Part shown: positions 7,471 to 14,660 of the stretch, one piece after another
How positions within the stretch are numbered: position 1 is the first letter of the stretch
Layout: every line of letters begins with the position of its first letter
Assembly (NCBI GenBank): GCA_017651785.1
Contig: JAGCCD010000055.1
Span: forward strand, 1 to 14,660
Length of the DNA stretch: 14,660 bases
Reading direction: 5' to 3'
From: Bacteroidales bacterium
GTDB taxonomy: Bacteria > Bacteroidota > Bacteroidia > Bacteroidales > UBA932
The notes under the pieces: model-generated
Told to the model about the DNA's origin: nothing
Database searches by the model: none
The model's input: only the letters and a program-made list of their open reading frames with translations
Translations under genes and position numbers: made by a program

Positions 7471-7498
7471 TATATCCAACCTAATCGGCCGACCTTTG
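7467..7498 (+). promoter_or_regulatory. Putative -33/-7 promoter of the lipoprotein-GH26-susCD operon
   Basis: TTTT at 7467-7470 (one base from the -33 TTTG) is followed after 20 bp by GACCTTTG at 7491-7498, where the TTTG half of TAnnTTTG is intact and the TA half is weak (GA). Poor matches at both elements suggest a promoter that depends on an activator. Position relative to the second GTAT half-site is the same as in the GH2 promoter. The resulting leader would be about 130 nt. Confidence 0.5.
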
Positions 7499-7562
7499 CA
7501 CCAAGACACGTAATTGATGACTTCATTGGTGAATTGGTTGAATGAAAAGTACGTTGGTTTCC

Positions 7563-7596
7563 TCCACCGCACAGCGTCAGCGCGCCGTGCGGTGGA
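7563..7596 (+). terminator. Strong hairpin in the intergenic leader: possible terminator or attenuator
   Basis: TCCACCGCAC (7563-7572) pairs perfectly with GTGCGGTGGA (7587-7596). After an A-C mismatch (7573/7586) three more G-C pairs can form, leaving the six-base loop TCAGCG (7577-7582). A short T-rich run (TTCGTTTT, 7597-7604) follows. The hairpin lies downstream of the putative promoter of the second operon and upstream of its first start codon. It could therefore end read-through from araC, attenuate the second operon, or be a structural leader element. The imperfect T tract makes termination efficiency uncertain. Confidence 0.5.
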
Positions 7597-7609
7597 TTCG
7601 TTTTGAATT

Positions 7610-7625
7610 CCATTAACCCATTAAC
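7610..7625 (+). repeat. Tandem CCATTAAC duplicate just before the start codon
   Basis: CCATTAAC occurs at 7610-7617 and again immediately at 7618-7625, 7 bp before the ATG at 7633. A/T-rich sequence without a Shine-Dalgarno site is normal before Bacteroidetes start codons and probably keeps the initiation region unstructured. It could be chance. Confidence 0.4.
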
Positions 7626-7632
7626 AATAATC

Positions 7633-8673
7633 ATGAACAGAACAGTCAAACGATTAATCTTTGCGGTGTTTGCCCTGGCGGCAATGGTCTCCTGCGAAAA
7701 GGTGATCCACAACACCGAAGAATTGACGGACCCCTGGCTGCGTGAACGAACCCCCGCCAATCTGAGGCTGGAATCCCAGATCGGCGCCGCCGTCATCGCC
7801 AACGACTGGCGTGACGACAGTTCAGGCACCGTGACTGTCAGCCTCATTACCGGAGGCCTTGACATGTCCGCGGTAAAGGTCGAGGCCCTGGACTTCAAGT
7901 TCCCCAACAGCGAGTACTGCCCCAAGGCCAGCATTGGCCCCGGAAGCACGCTCGACCTGAGCGGCGGAAGCGCCCAGTTCACGGTTACCGCCTACAACGG
8001 CGAGACACGCACCTACACGGTGAAGTACGACCAGTTCGTAGACCCTCTTGAAGGCACATACACCTTCACTCCGGTGGGCGGCATTCTTGATGGAAGCGCC
8101 CCTGCGTGCGCATTCATCATCGTGGGCGGCTGGGACGACGCCGTTGTGCGCTCCACCGTTATGGACAAGTGGTGGCACTGGGGAGCCGGCTACATGCCCA
8201 CTGACGAGGACGACAACCTCCTGAGCTTCAGACTGGAGGGTGCCGACGCCATTACCGGCGCCACTTTCGGCACTCTGGTGAACACTCCCGGAGAAGACGG
8301 CCTCTATGCCAACTACGTCTATAACAATTCAATAGACGTGAACGACATGTATCGCACCTTCCCCAAGGGCAAGAGCCGCTGGTCCAAGCCCGGCGACGGC
8401 TTCATCTACGTCCACGCCTGGGAAGACGCGGACTACGCCAATCCTCTGTACGGAGTGGAACTCATTACCGGCGGCGACAAAGAGTACTGGGGCCAGGCGT
8501 TCAACGTGCCCGAGCTCGCTTTCACCCGCGCCTTCGAGGGTCCTTTCGACGTGATAGACTGGAACTGGCCCGACACCCGCTGGTTCACGGATAACCTGCG
8601 AAACACCTTCTGGCTCGTAAAAAAGGCCTCCGACAGCCCCATTGAGAACCATTCGGAGTATCTTTCCGACTGA
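7633..8673 (+). CDS. Surface-type lipoprotein of unknown family, candidate glycan-binding protein
   Basis: I do not recognise a named family over the full length. The 346-residue protein has a lipoprotein signal with lipobox MVSC (C21), which fixes the start at 7633; the in-frame TTG at 7603 would only add residues before the signal peptide. Residues of about 45-130 look like a small beta-sandwich of the kind found at the N terminus of Bacteroidetes surface lipoproteins (DUF5018-like), ending in GETRTYTVKY. The rest (about 140-346) is rich in aromatic residues (KWWHWGAGY, DWNWPDTRWF), suggesting a carbohydrate-contacting face. It is first in the operon and is followed after 2 bp by GH26, so a role as surface glycan-binding protein (SusE/SusF-like position filler) is the best inference. 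No glycosidase catalytic motif is visible, so an enzyme is less likely but not excluded. Confidence 0.72.
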   Translation: MNRTVKRLIFAVFALAAMVSCEKVIHNTEELTDPWLRERTPANLRLESQIGAAVIANDWRDDSSGTVTVSLITGGLDMSAVKVEALDFKFPNSEYCPKASIGPGSTLDLSGGSAQFTVTAYNGETRTYTVKYDQFVDPLEGTYTFTPVGGILDGSAPACAFIIVGGWDDAVVRSTVMDKWWHWGAGYMPTDEDDNLLSFRLEGADAITGATFGTLVNTPGEDGLYANYVYNNSIDVNDMYRTFPKGKSRWSKPGDGFIYVHAWEDADYANPLYGVELITGGDKEYWGQAFNVPELAFTRAFEGPFDVIDWNWPDTRWFTDNLRNTFWLVKKASDSPIENHSEYLSD

Positions 8674-8675
8674 CG

Positions 8676-10133
8676 ATGAAGGCCCGGATGAACATACTTG
8701 TTTCCCTGCTGCTCTGCTGTGCGGCGGTTTTCTCGTGTGAAAAACCCGACGACGGAGGAAAGGATAAACCCTCAGATCCCCGTTCCCTCACTTTTTCCGA
8801 GGAGTCCGTCACCGTTCCTTACGGCGGCGGCCAGTTCCGTATAGGGGTAAACGCCAATTTCGAGTACGAAGTGGAAGTCCTTGCGGACTGGATCCGCGAG
8901 GACGAGGCGGCCGGCTCTACTTCCGCCGTTCGCTACTTCGTTGCCGACGGGAATCCCACGGCATCTCCCCGCGAGGGCGGCATCCGCTTCAGCGACAAGG
9001 CAGACCGCTATTACAATAAAGAGGTAAGCGTTGTCCAGGAAGCCAATCCCAACGAGCACGTCACGCTAAAGATAGTGGACAAAGACGCCACTCCGCAGAC
9101 CAAGGCCCTTCTTGCCAATCTGTGGAAGATTGCGGACCGCGGCTGGATGTTCGGCCACCACGACGACCTGTGGTACGGACGCTACTGGTACAACGAACCC
9201 GGAGCGTCGGACACCAAGGCCGTCTGCGGCGACTATCCGGCAGTCTTCAGCGTAGACTTTGCCGAGATAATGGACAACCGCTACGGTTCCTCGGCCAACC
9301 AGATACGCCGCCGGGTGATACTCGAGGCACGCGAGAGGGGAGAGGTTATACTCGCCTGCGCCCATCTCAACAACCCCAAGACCGGCGGAGACTCATGGGA
9401 CAACTCCTCCAACGAGGTAGTGAAGGAAATCCTCACCGAGGGCACGTCAACCAGGACCAAATACCTTTCCTGGCTCGACCGCCTCGCAGATTTCGCACTT
9501 GGCCTCAAGGACTCCGAAGGTGAACTTGTGCCCGTTATCCTGCGTATCTATCACGAGCATACCCAGGGCTGGTCCTGGTGGGGCTCTTCCTGCACCACCG
9601 CACAGGATTTCATAGACTTCTGGCGCCTGACGGTAAAGTACCTCAGGGATACCAAGGGAGTGCACAATTTCCTCTACGCCATCTCTCCCCAGATGGACGC
9701 CGTCTATCCCGACGCCCGCGACAGGCTTCTCTTCCGCTGGCCCGGCGACGACTGGGTGGACTTCATAGGCATGGACTGCTACCACGGAACCGGCAACAGC
9801 GCGTTCATCTCCAACCTGGAGGCCCTGGAAGCCCTTTCCCTGGCCAAACAGAAACCCTGCGGCGTAACAGAGGACGGACTTGAGTCGTTCACCCAGAGCG
9901 ATTTCTGGTCCCGTTACCTTATGGCTCCCATAGGCGAGAAGCGCATCAGCATGGTAACCATGTGGCGCAACAAGTATGTAGGCAACAACGAATCAGACAA
10001 ACATTATTTCAGCGTATACCCCGGACATCCGTCCGAAGAAGACTTCAGGAAGATGTACAGTTCTCCCCGCACTCTCTTCAGCGCCGACCTTCCGGACATG
10101 TATGCGCTTCCTGACGGATACGAAATAAAATAA
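8676..10133 (+). CDS. BACON-GH26 lipoprotein, probable endo- or exo-beta-1,4-mannanase
   Basis: This is a 485-residue lipoprotein with lipobox VFSC (C21 from this start; an alternative ATG at 8688 would shorten the signal by four residues). After the cysteine comes the acidic stretch EKPDD, resembling surface-export signals of Bacteroidetes lipoproteins. A BACON domain spans about 37-122 (SLTFSEESVTVPYGGGQF to KEVSVVQE), and the GH26 TIM barrel about 130-480. GH26 features are FGHHDD near 159, RIYHEHTQGWSWWG with the likely acid/base E294 after H293, DCYHG with the conserved tyrosine, VTEDG with the likely nucleophile E399, and the tryptophan in TMWRNK. The spacing between the two glutamates (105) is as in characterised beta-mannanases. 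It would cut beta-1,4-mannan chains at the cell surface for the SusCD importer. GH26 also includes some lichenase and xylanase members, so mannan is likely rather than proven. Confidence 0.92.
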   Translation: MKARMNILVSLLLCCAAVFSCEKPDDGGKDKPSDPRSLTFSEESVTVPYGGGQFRIGVNANFEYEVEVLADWIREDEAAGSTSAVRYFVADGNPTASPREGGIRFSDKADRYYNKEVSVVQEANPNEHVTLKIVDKDATPQTKALLANLWKIADRGWMFGHHDDLWYGRYWYNEPGASDTKAVCGDYPAVFSVDFAEIMDNRYGSSANQIRRRVILEARERGEVILACAHLNNPKTGGDSWDNSSNEVVKEILTEGTSTRTKYLSWLDRLADFALGLKDSEGELVPVILRIYHEHTQGWSWWGSSCTTAQDFIDFWRLTVKYLRDTKGVHNFLYAISPQMDAVYPDARDRLLFRWPGDDWVDFIGMDCYHGTGNSAFISNLEALEALSLAKQKPCGVTEDGLESFTQSDFWSRYLMAPIGEKRISMVTMWRNKYVGNNESDKHYFSVYPGHPSEEDFRKMYSSPRTLFSADLPDMYALPDGYEIK

Positions 10134-10147
10134 CAATATAGAATATT

Positions 10148-13100
10148 ATGACCAAGACACTGAAAACCATCCTGGCTTGCGCTCTCGCAGTGCTGTTGGG
10201 AACCTTCGCCGCCGCGGGACAGAACACGCGTACCGTGAGCGGTAAGGTGGTGGATGAGAAGGGGGAACCCCTCGCAGGCGCCTTCGTCGTTCTGCAGGGA
10301 ACTTCCACCGGCGTGCCGACAGACATCGACGGCAAGTACTCCATCAGGGTTCCGGCCGGTGAGGCCATGCTGGAATTCCAGTTCATAGGCTATACCACTC
10401 AGGCGTTCCGCGTTCCTGACGTACAGTCCGTGCTGAATGTCACCATGAGCCCCGACGTGAACATGATGGATGAAGTGGTGGTGACCGCCTTCGCCACGCA
10501 GAGGAAGGTGAACGTCACCGGCGCCATCTCATCCGTGAACGGCAGCGACATCCTCGCGGCTCCGGTTTCCAACATCTCCAACGCCCTCATAGGCAACACT
10601 CCCGGCGTGGCCGGTCTGCAGACTTCCGGCGAGCCCGGACGCAACGCGGCCAACCTCTACATCCGCGGCGTCTCCACTTACGGAGTCTCCACTCCTCTCA
10701 TCATCATCGACGGTGTGGAGCAGGCGTCCGAGCAGGCTTTCTCCGAGTTCAACGCAATGGACCCCAACGAGATCCAGGGCATCAGCATCCTCAAGGACGC
10801 GGCCTCCACGGCCGTGTACGGTGTTAGGGGCGCTAACGGCGTCATCATCGTGACCACCAAGAGGGGCGTACAGAGCAAGCCCGTCATCAACTTCTCCGCA
10901 AACTACGGTCTCACTTCAGCAACTCTGCTGCAGGAAGGCGTCAGCGCGTACGAGTACGCCCTCTTCCGCAACGAGGCCATCCGCAACGAGCAGAACGGAT
11001 ACCCCGGCAACGAAGGCCTGTCGTCCTATATCTACGACGACTACGACCTGTGGAAGTTCAAGAACAACCGCGACTTCACTCCGCAGGAAATCGAGGCTAT
11101 GACCGGTCTCTCCGCAGAGCAGAAGAAGGCCCTCATGGACAGCCCCGCCCTTTATTACGCAGACCACAACCTCTACAAGGAGCAGTTCAACAAGGTCGCT
11201 CCCCAGTATCAGGCAAACATCAACGTGGCTGGCGGTACGGAAAGGGTAAAGTACTTCGTATCATTTGGTTACTTCCGCCAGGAAGGTATTACCAACAGCG
11301 TCCAGTACTACGGAGCAGACACCAGGTCCCTGTTCAACCGCTACAACTTCCGCAGCAACTTCGACATCAAGATAACGGACCGCACCACCCTTACGGTGAA
11401 CTCCGCCGGCCAGTTCGGCGAAACCACCGGTCCCGGTAACGGCGCCGACGCCTACGACCTCTCTGCCCGTTACAAGATCATCATGCAGTACATCTACGAC
11501 TGCAACCCCTTCATAAGTCCCGGTTTTGTGGACGGCAAGCTCGTGAGCGGCTTCTCCGGCATAGCCGGTTCCGTGCAGAACCCCCTTGCCACCAAGACCA
11601 ACAGCAGCATCGGTTACCAGAACGCCGTGTACAACCTCCTTATGAGCGGCACGGCCACCATCTACAACAGCCTGCTGGACAATACCATCAAGCTCAACCA
11701 CAGGATGGACTACCTGCTGCCCAACCTTAACGCGCACGCAACGGTATCGTACCAGGACAACTACAACCGCTATACCCGCTACTCTCCTTCGCTGCCTTCA
11801 TACACCGTGCAGCGCAACGCAGACAACCCCCTGAACTACGACTTCTTCGGCGGTTCCATCGGCAGCGGTTCATTCGATTCCTGGGGATACAGCAACTGGA
11901 ACAAGCTTTATTTCGACGCAGGCCTTGACTGGTCCCAGTCTTTTGCCGACCACCACGTGTCCGCCCTCCTGCTGGGCAAGGCCTCCAAGTACACCATGCC
12001 TTCCGACTCATACCACGTCCCTTCCGGAATCATGGGTTTTGTGGGCCGCGTAACTTACAATTACGCAGACCGTTACATGGCTGAGCTCAACGTGGGTTAC
12101 AACGGCACCGAGCAGTTCGCGGAAGGCCGCCGCTTCGGCCTCTTCCCGGCAATTTCGGCCGGTTGGGTACCCACCCTCGAGCCCTGGTTCCCCAAGAACG
12201 ACATCCTTACTTTCCTGAAGATCCGCGCTTCCTACGGTGAAGTGGGTAACGACCAGCTGGGCGCCAACAGGCGTTACTACTATCTTCCCAACACCTGGAA
12301 CCTCGGACAGGGCGGATACTGGCTTGGCACCAGCGACGGCTCGGCGCCAAACACCTATTTTGACGGCGCCGCAGAAGGAAACCTCGGCAACCCTGCGATC
12401 ACCTGGGAGCGCGCACGCAAATATGACGTGGGCGTAGAGTCCAAGTTCTTTGCTAACCGCCTCTCAGTAGACTTCGACTGGTTCTACGAGAAGCGCGACA
12501 ACATCCTTACCACCCTCGGCATCATTCCAGCTATCTACGGCGTGAAGCAGAGCGACGTTCCTCCGGCAAACGTGGGTATCACCACCAACCAGGGTTATGA
12601 AATAATGCTCAACTGGACCGACAAGGTGGGAGACTTCATCTACACCCTGGGTGCAGACATCAGCTACGCACGCAACAAGATCGTGTATATGGCAGAGGCA
12701 AACAACCCCTACGAGTGGATGAACAAGACAGGCCATATGATCGGCCAGCGCTACGGTCTCAAGAGCGACGGCCTCTTCAACACAAAGGAAGAGCTTGACG
12801 CCCGTCCGTACAATACCTATACGGGCAACCAGGCCACCCTGGGCGACATCCGTTACGTCTCGCTTGACGGCGACGACAGGATAGACCAGAACGACGTCGG
12901 TCCCATCGGATTCCCCAACTACGCGCTGTATCACTTCAACTTCAAGATCCAGCTGGGCTGGAAGGGCTTCGACTTCAGGATGCTCTTCACCGGCTCCAAG
13001 GACGGTTCCTACTACCTCCCCAGCGGTTACACCATCCCGTTCTACAAGAACGCAGGTAACGCCTGGATGTGGCAGTACGAGGGCCGCTGGACAGAGGAGA

Positions 13101-13429
13101 AATACCTCGCCGGAGAGACAATCACCTACCCCAGAGCCGCTTACGCTGCAACAACGTCGCACAACAACTACCTCACCAGCGACTACTGGATGGTTTCTTC
13201 AGACCACATCAAGCTCAAGAACATAGAGCTGGGATACACATTCGACCTTGGCCGCGGCGGACGCAACACCATACTCCAGGCAGTCCGCGTATACGCCAAC
13301 GCCAACAACGTCTACACATTCCGCAACGCCCTGACCCCTTACGGCATCGACCCGGAGACGACCGACGGCAGCACCTACGTCTATCCGCTCACCCGTATCT
13401 TCATGGCAGGCTTGAGTTTCCGTTTCTAA
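10148..13429 (+). CDS. susC: SusC-like TonB-dependent outer-membrane transporter
   Basis: This 1093-residue protein appears complete. A signal peptide ends near AAAG/Q (residues 24/25), followed by a carboxypeptidase-regulatory-like beta domain (about 28-105, with VSGKVVDEKGEPLAGAFV and GYTTQAF), the TonB-box region DEVVVTAF (108-115), the plug domain (about 115-232, with LYIRGVST and the SusC hallmark SILKDAASTAVYGVRGANG), and a long beta-barrel ending in a terminal phenylalanine (GLSFRF). There is no N-terminal STN domain, so it is not of the type that signals through a FecR anti-sigma factor, in line with control by AraC instead. It imports oligosaccharides through the outer membrane using TonB energy, capped by the SusD-like protein encoded 12 bp downstream. 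It begins 14 bp after the GH26 stop, with an A-rich leader, so it is part of that operon. Confidence 0.97.
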   Translation: MTKTLKTILACALAVLLGTFAAAGQNTRTVSGKVVDEKGEPLAGAFVVLQGTSTGVPTDIDGKYSIRVPAGEAMLEFQFIGYTTQAFRVPDVQSVLNVTMSPDVNMMDEVVVTAFATQRKVNVTGAISSVNGSDILAAPVSNISNALIGNTPGVAGLQTSGEPGRNAANLYIRGVSTYGVSTPLIIIDGVEQASEQAFSEFNAMDPNEIQGISILKDAASTAVYGVRGANGVIIVTTKRGVQSKPVINFSANYGLTSATLLQEGVSAYEYALFRNEAIRNEQNGYPGNEGLSSYIYDDYDLWKFKNNRDFTPQEIEAMTGLSAEQKKALMDSPALYYADHNLYKEQFNKVAPQYQANINVAGGTERVKYFVSFGYFRQEGITNSVQYYGADTRSLFNRYNFRSNFDIKITDRTTLTVNSAGQFGETTGPGNGADAYDLSARYKIIMQYIYDCNPFISPGFVDGKLVSGFSGIAGSVQNPLATKTNSSIGYQNAVYNLLMSGTATIYNSLLDNTIKLNHRMDYLLPNLNAHATVSYQDNYNRYTRYSPSLPSYTVQRNADNPLNYDFFGGSIGSGSFDSWGYSNWNKLYFDAGLDWSQSFADHHVSALLLGKASKYTMPSDSYHVPSGIMGFVGRVTYNYADRYMAELNVGYNGTEQFAEGRRFGLFPAISAGWVPTLEPWFPKNDILTFLKIRASYGEVGNDQLGANRRYYYLPNTWNLGQGGYWLGTSDGSAPNTYFDGAAEGNLGNPAITWERARKYDVGVESKFFANRLSVDFDWFYEKRDNILTTLGIIPAIYGVKQSDVPPANVGITTNQGYEIMLNWTDKVGDFIYTLGADISYARNKIVYMAEANNPYEWMNKTGHMIGQRYGLKSDGLFNTKEELDARPYNTYTGNQATLGDIRYVSLDGDDRIDQNDVGPIGFPNYALYHFNFKIQLGWKGFDFRMLFTGSKDGSYYLPSGYTIPFYKNAGNAWMWQYEGRWTEEKYLAGETITYPRAAYAATTSHNNYLTSDYWMVSSDHIKLKNIELGYTFDLGRGGRNTILQAVRVYANANNVYTFRNALTPYGIDPETTDGSTYVYPLTRIFMAGLSFRF

Positions 13430-13441
13430 TCCCGCACGAAT

Positions 13442-14660
13442 ATGAAAAAGACACTTAACATATTGACGCTTGCAGTCCTTTCTGTCGGACTTGCAACTTC
13501 GTGCAGCTTCTTCCTCGAGAAACCCGACACCACCGGTACAGTGGACCAGCAGGCCGTTTTCTCTTCCCGCAAGAATGCAAATGCATCCCTGATGAGCTGC
13601 TATCGCAATATCCTCCGCCACGGCTGGCAGGGAGGCATTGGCATAGGCCACTGCACCCTGGGAGCCATAAGCGGCGAGGTGGGCCGCGGCTACAACTGGC
13701 ACGGCAGCTACAACATTTCACAGGGCGGCCTGTCAGTCACCGGAACCGACGGCTCTGACGCCGGCGCAGAAAACTATGCCAACAACTGGGCGTTCATCCG
13801 CCAGTGCTGGATAACGGCAGAGAGCATAGACCAGGTCGAGGATATGTCAGACTCCGAGAAAGAAGTGGTGAAGGCCGAGTGCAAGGCGCTCGTGGCATAC
13901 CGCTACATGGGCATGTTCTACCGCTATGGCGGCGTGCCTCTGGTGAGCAAATCCTTCATGTCCGATGACGACCTCTCCGCACCCCGTGCTACCATAGAGG
14001 AAATGGTAAAGTTCATTTCCGACCTCTGCGACGAGGCTGCGGGAGTGCTTCCCGCCAAGTGGGATGCGGCAAATACCGGCCGTATGACTAAGGGCGCAGC
14101 ACTCGCCATCAAGGCCCGCACACTGCAGTTCGCAGCACGTCCCCTGTTCAACAGCGCCACCCCTTATATCGATAACGGAGAGAACAACAATCTCATCTGC
14201 TGGGGCAACGCAGACAAGGAACGCTGGAAGGCCGCAATCGACGCCAACGAGGCTGTGCTCGACTGGGCTGCGGCAAACGGCGTTGAGCTGCTCAATACCG
14301 GCGGCGCGGCTGCAGGTCAGCCCAACCCCAACGCATTCGAGGATTACGCCCGCGCCACTTCGGTGCCCGCCAATCCCGAGATCATACTTGCTTTCAAGTT
14401 CGACGACACCGGCGGCTGGGATGCCCTCGTGAACTTCATGAACTGCTCTGCATATCAGGCCAACAACCGTTACGATACCGACTGCAGCGGCGTTCTCACC
14501 AATCATCTTGAGAATTACTGGGCAGCCGACGGCAGCGAGATGTCATGGCCCAAGGTTGGCGACGCGGCTCCCCGCAGCGGCTCCGACTGGATTGCCAACG
14601 TTGCCAAGATCGAGCCCCGAGCCCTTGCAGACATCAAGTTCGGCGGGCACGACTCGGCCA
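13442..14660 (+). CDS. susD: SusD-like glycan-binding lipoprotein, 3'-truncated by window edge
   Basis: Reading is open from the ATG at 13442 to the last base, giving 406 visible residues of a family that usually has about 500-600. The signal peptide ends in the lipobox ATSC (C21), followed by FFLEKPDTTGTVDQQAVFSS, the typical SusD N terminus. Further SusD/RagB features are the helical repeat segments (AECKALVAYRYMGMFYRYGG, then KGAALAIKARTLQFAARPLF) that form the TPR-like scaffold. It sits as a lid on the SusC barrel and binds glycans at the cell surface. Start choice is supported by the 12-bp gap after susC and the A-rich ATGAAAAAG start. The glycan-binding residues cannot be assigned, and the C-terminal third lies outside the window. 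Confidence 0.95.
   Translation, partial: MKKTLNILTLAVLSVGLATSCSFFLEKPDTTGTVDQQAVFSSRKNANASLMSCYRNILRHGWQGGIGIGHCTLGAISGEVGRGYNWHGSYNISQGGLSVTGTDGSDAGAENYANNWAFIRQCWITAESIDQVEDMSDSEKEVVKAECKALVAYRYMGMFYRYGGVPLVSKSFMSDDDLSAPRATIEEMVKFISDLCDEAAGVLPAKWDAANTGRMTKGAALAIKARTLQFAARPLFNSATPYIDNGENNNLICWGNADKERWKAAIDANEAVLDWAAANGVELLNTGGAAAGQPNPNAFEDYARATSVPANPEIILAFKFDDTGGWDALVNFMNCSAYQANNRYDTDCSGVLTNHLENYWAADGSEMSWPKVGDAAPRSGSDWIANVAKIEPRALADIKFGGHDSA

Larger units (their letters stand above)
2931..14660 (+). other. Polysaccharide utilisation locus, probable beta-mannan type (runs past window end)
   Basis: The segment groups a GH2 lipoprotein enzyme, an AraC-family regulator, an unknown surface-type lipoprotein, a GH26 lipoprotein and a SusC/SusD-like pair, all rightward with gaps of 2-14 bp inside each unit and one 200-bp regulatory gap between units. 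SusC/SusD adjacency defines such loci in Bacteroidetes. GH26 is dominated by beta-mannanases, and the GH2 could remove terminal sugars, so mannan, glucomannan or galactomannan is the likely substrate (inference). No GH36, GH130 or GH5 partner is visible within the window; further genes may lie beyond the truncated susD. Confidence 0.85.

Noticed and set aside
11258..11264. GTATCAT inside susC, as a third copy of the operator
   Set aside because: It is followed by TTGGTTAC rather than ATTCAGCAA, the next GTAT is 28 bp away instead of 21, and it encodes conserved barrel residues.
12464..13162. Minus-strand open frame of 232 codons opposite susC
   Set aside because: Low-complexity composition, no start context, no domain, and complete overlap with the conserved SusC barrel.
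13842..14660. Minus-strand open frames opposite susD
   Set aside because: The plus strand encodes an uninterrupted SusD-like protein to the window end; the minus frames show no domain.
1..14660. CRISPR array, insertion sequence, tRNA or phage genes
   Set aside because: No regularly spaced repeats, transposase or integrase motifs, terminal inverted repeats or cloverleaf sequences were seen in a full read of the window.

Overview
The window reads as chromosome of a fairly GC-rich member of the Bacteroidetes, probably an uncultured gut or rumen Bacteroidales. The evidence is an adjacent SusC/SusD pair, BACON and SusD-type lipoproteins, A-rich starts without Shine-Dalgarno sequences, and promoters that fit the Bacteroidetes -33/-7 pattern (TTTG, 19-21 bp, TAnnTTTG). 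Genus-level placement is not possible by eye.

Left part (1-2850): a zinc/cadmium-type P1B ATPase, cut at its 5' side by the window edge, runs rightward. It converges with and overlaps by 34 bp a leftward two-gene unit made of a Fur-family (Zur-like) metalloregulator followed by a PlsC-type acyltransferase. The ATPase and the Fur protein are plausibly one metal-homeostasis neighbourhood; the acyltransferase looks like a passenger.

Right part (about 2931 to the window end): a polysaccharide utilisation locus in two rightward transcription units. Unit 1 is a large GH2 lipoprotein enzyme with N-terminal discoidin-like modules, followed 4 bp later by an AraC-family regulator. Unit 2 is a surface-type lipoprotein of unknown family, a BACON-GH26 lipoprotein (mannanase family), a SusC-like TonB-dependent transporter, and a SusD-like glycan-binding lipoprotein cut by the window end. 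GH26 plus a GH2 of the beta-mannosidase/exo-beta-glucosaminidase type makes a beta-mannan or glucomannan/galactomannan substrate the best guess.

The most interesting observation is regulatory. The two units are preceded by nearly the same sequence (23 of 27 bases identical), and each copy contains two GTAT half-sites exactly 21 bp apart. In each copy the downstream half-site overlaps a putative -33 element that is 19 or 20 bp from a -7-like element. This is the geometry expected of an AraC-type activator binding a direct repeat next to RNA polymerase. It suggests that the AraC protein encoded here controls both its own operon and the susCD operon. The second unit also has a leader of about 130 nt with a strong hairpin that may act as an attenuator or as a terminator for the upstream unit.

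There is no gene-free stretch over 300 bp. The two real intergenic regions (2851-3018 and 7433-7632) hold the promoters and operators described. I see no tRNA, rRNA, CRISPR or insertion sequence.
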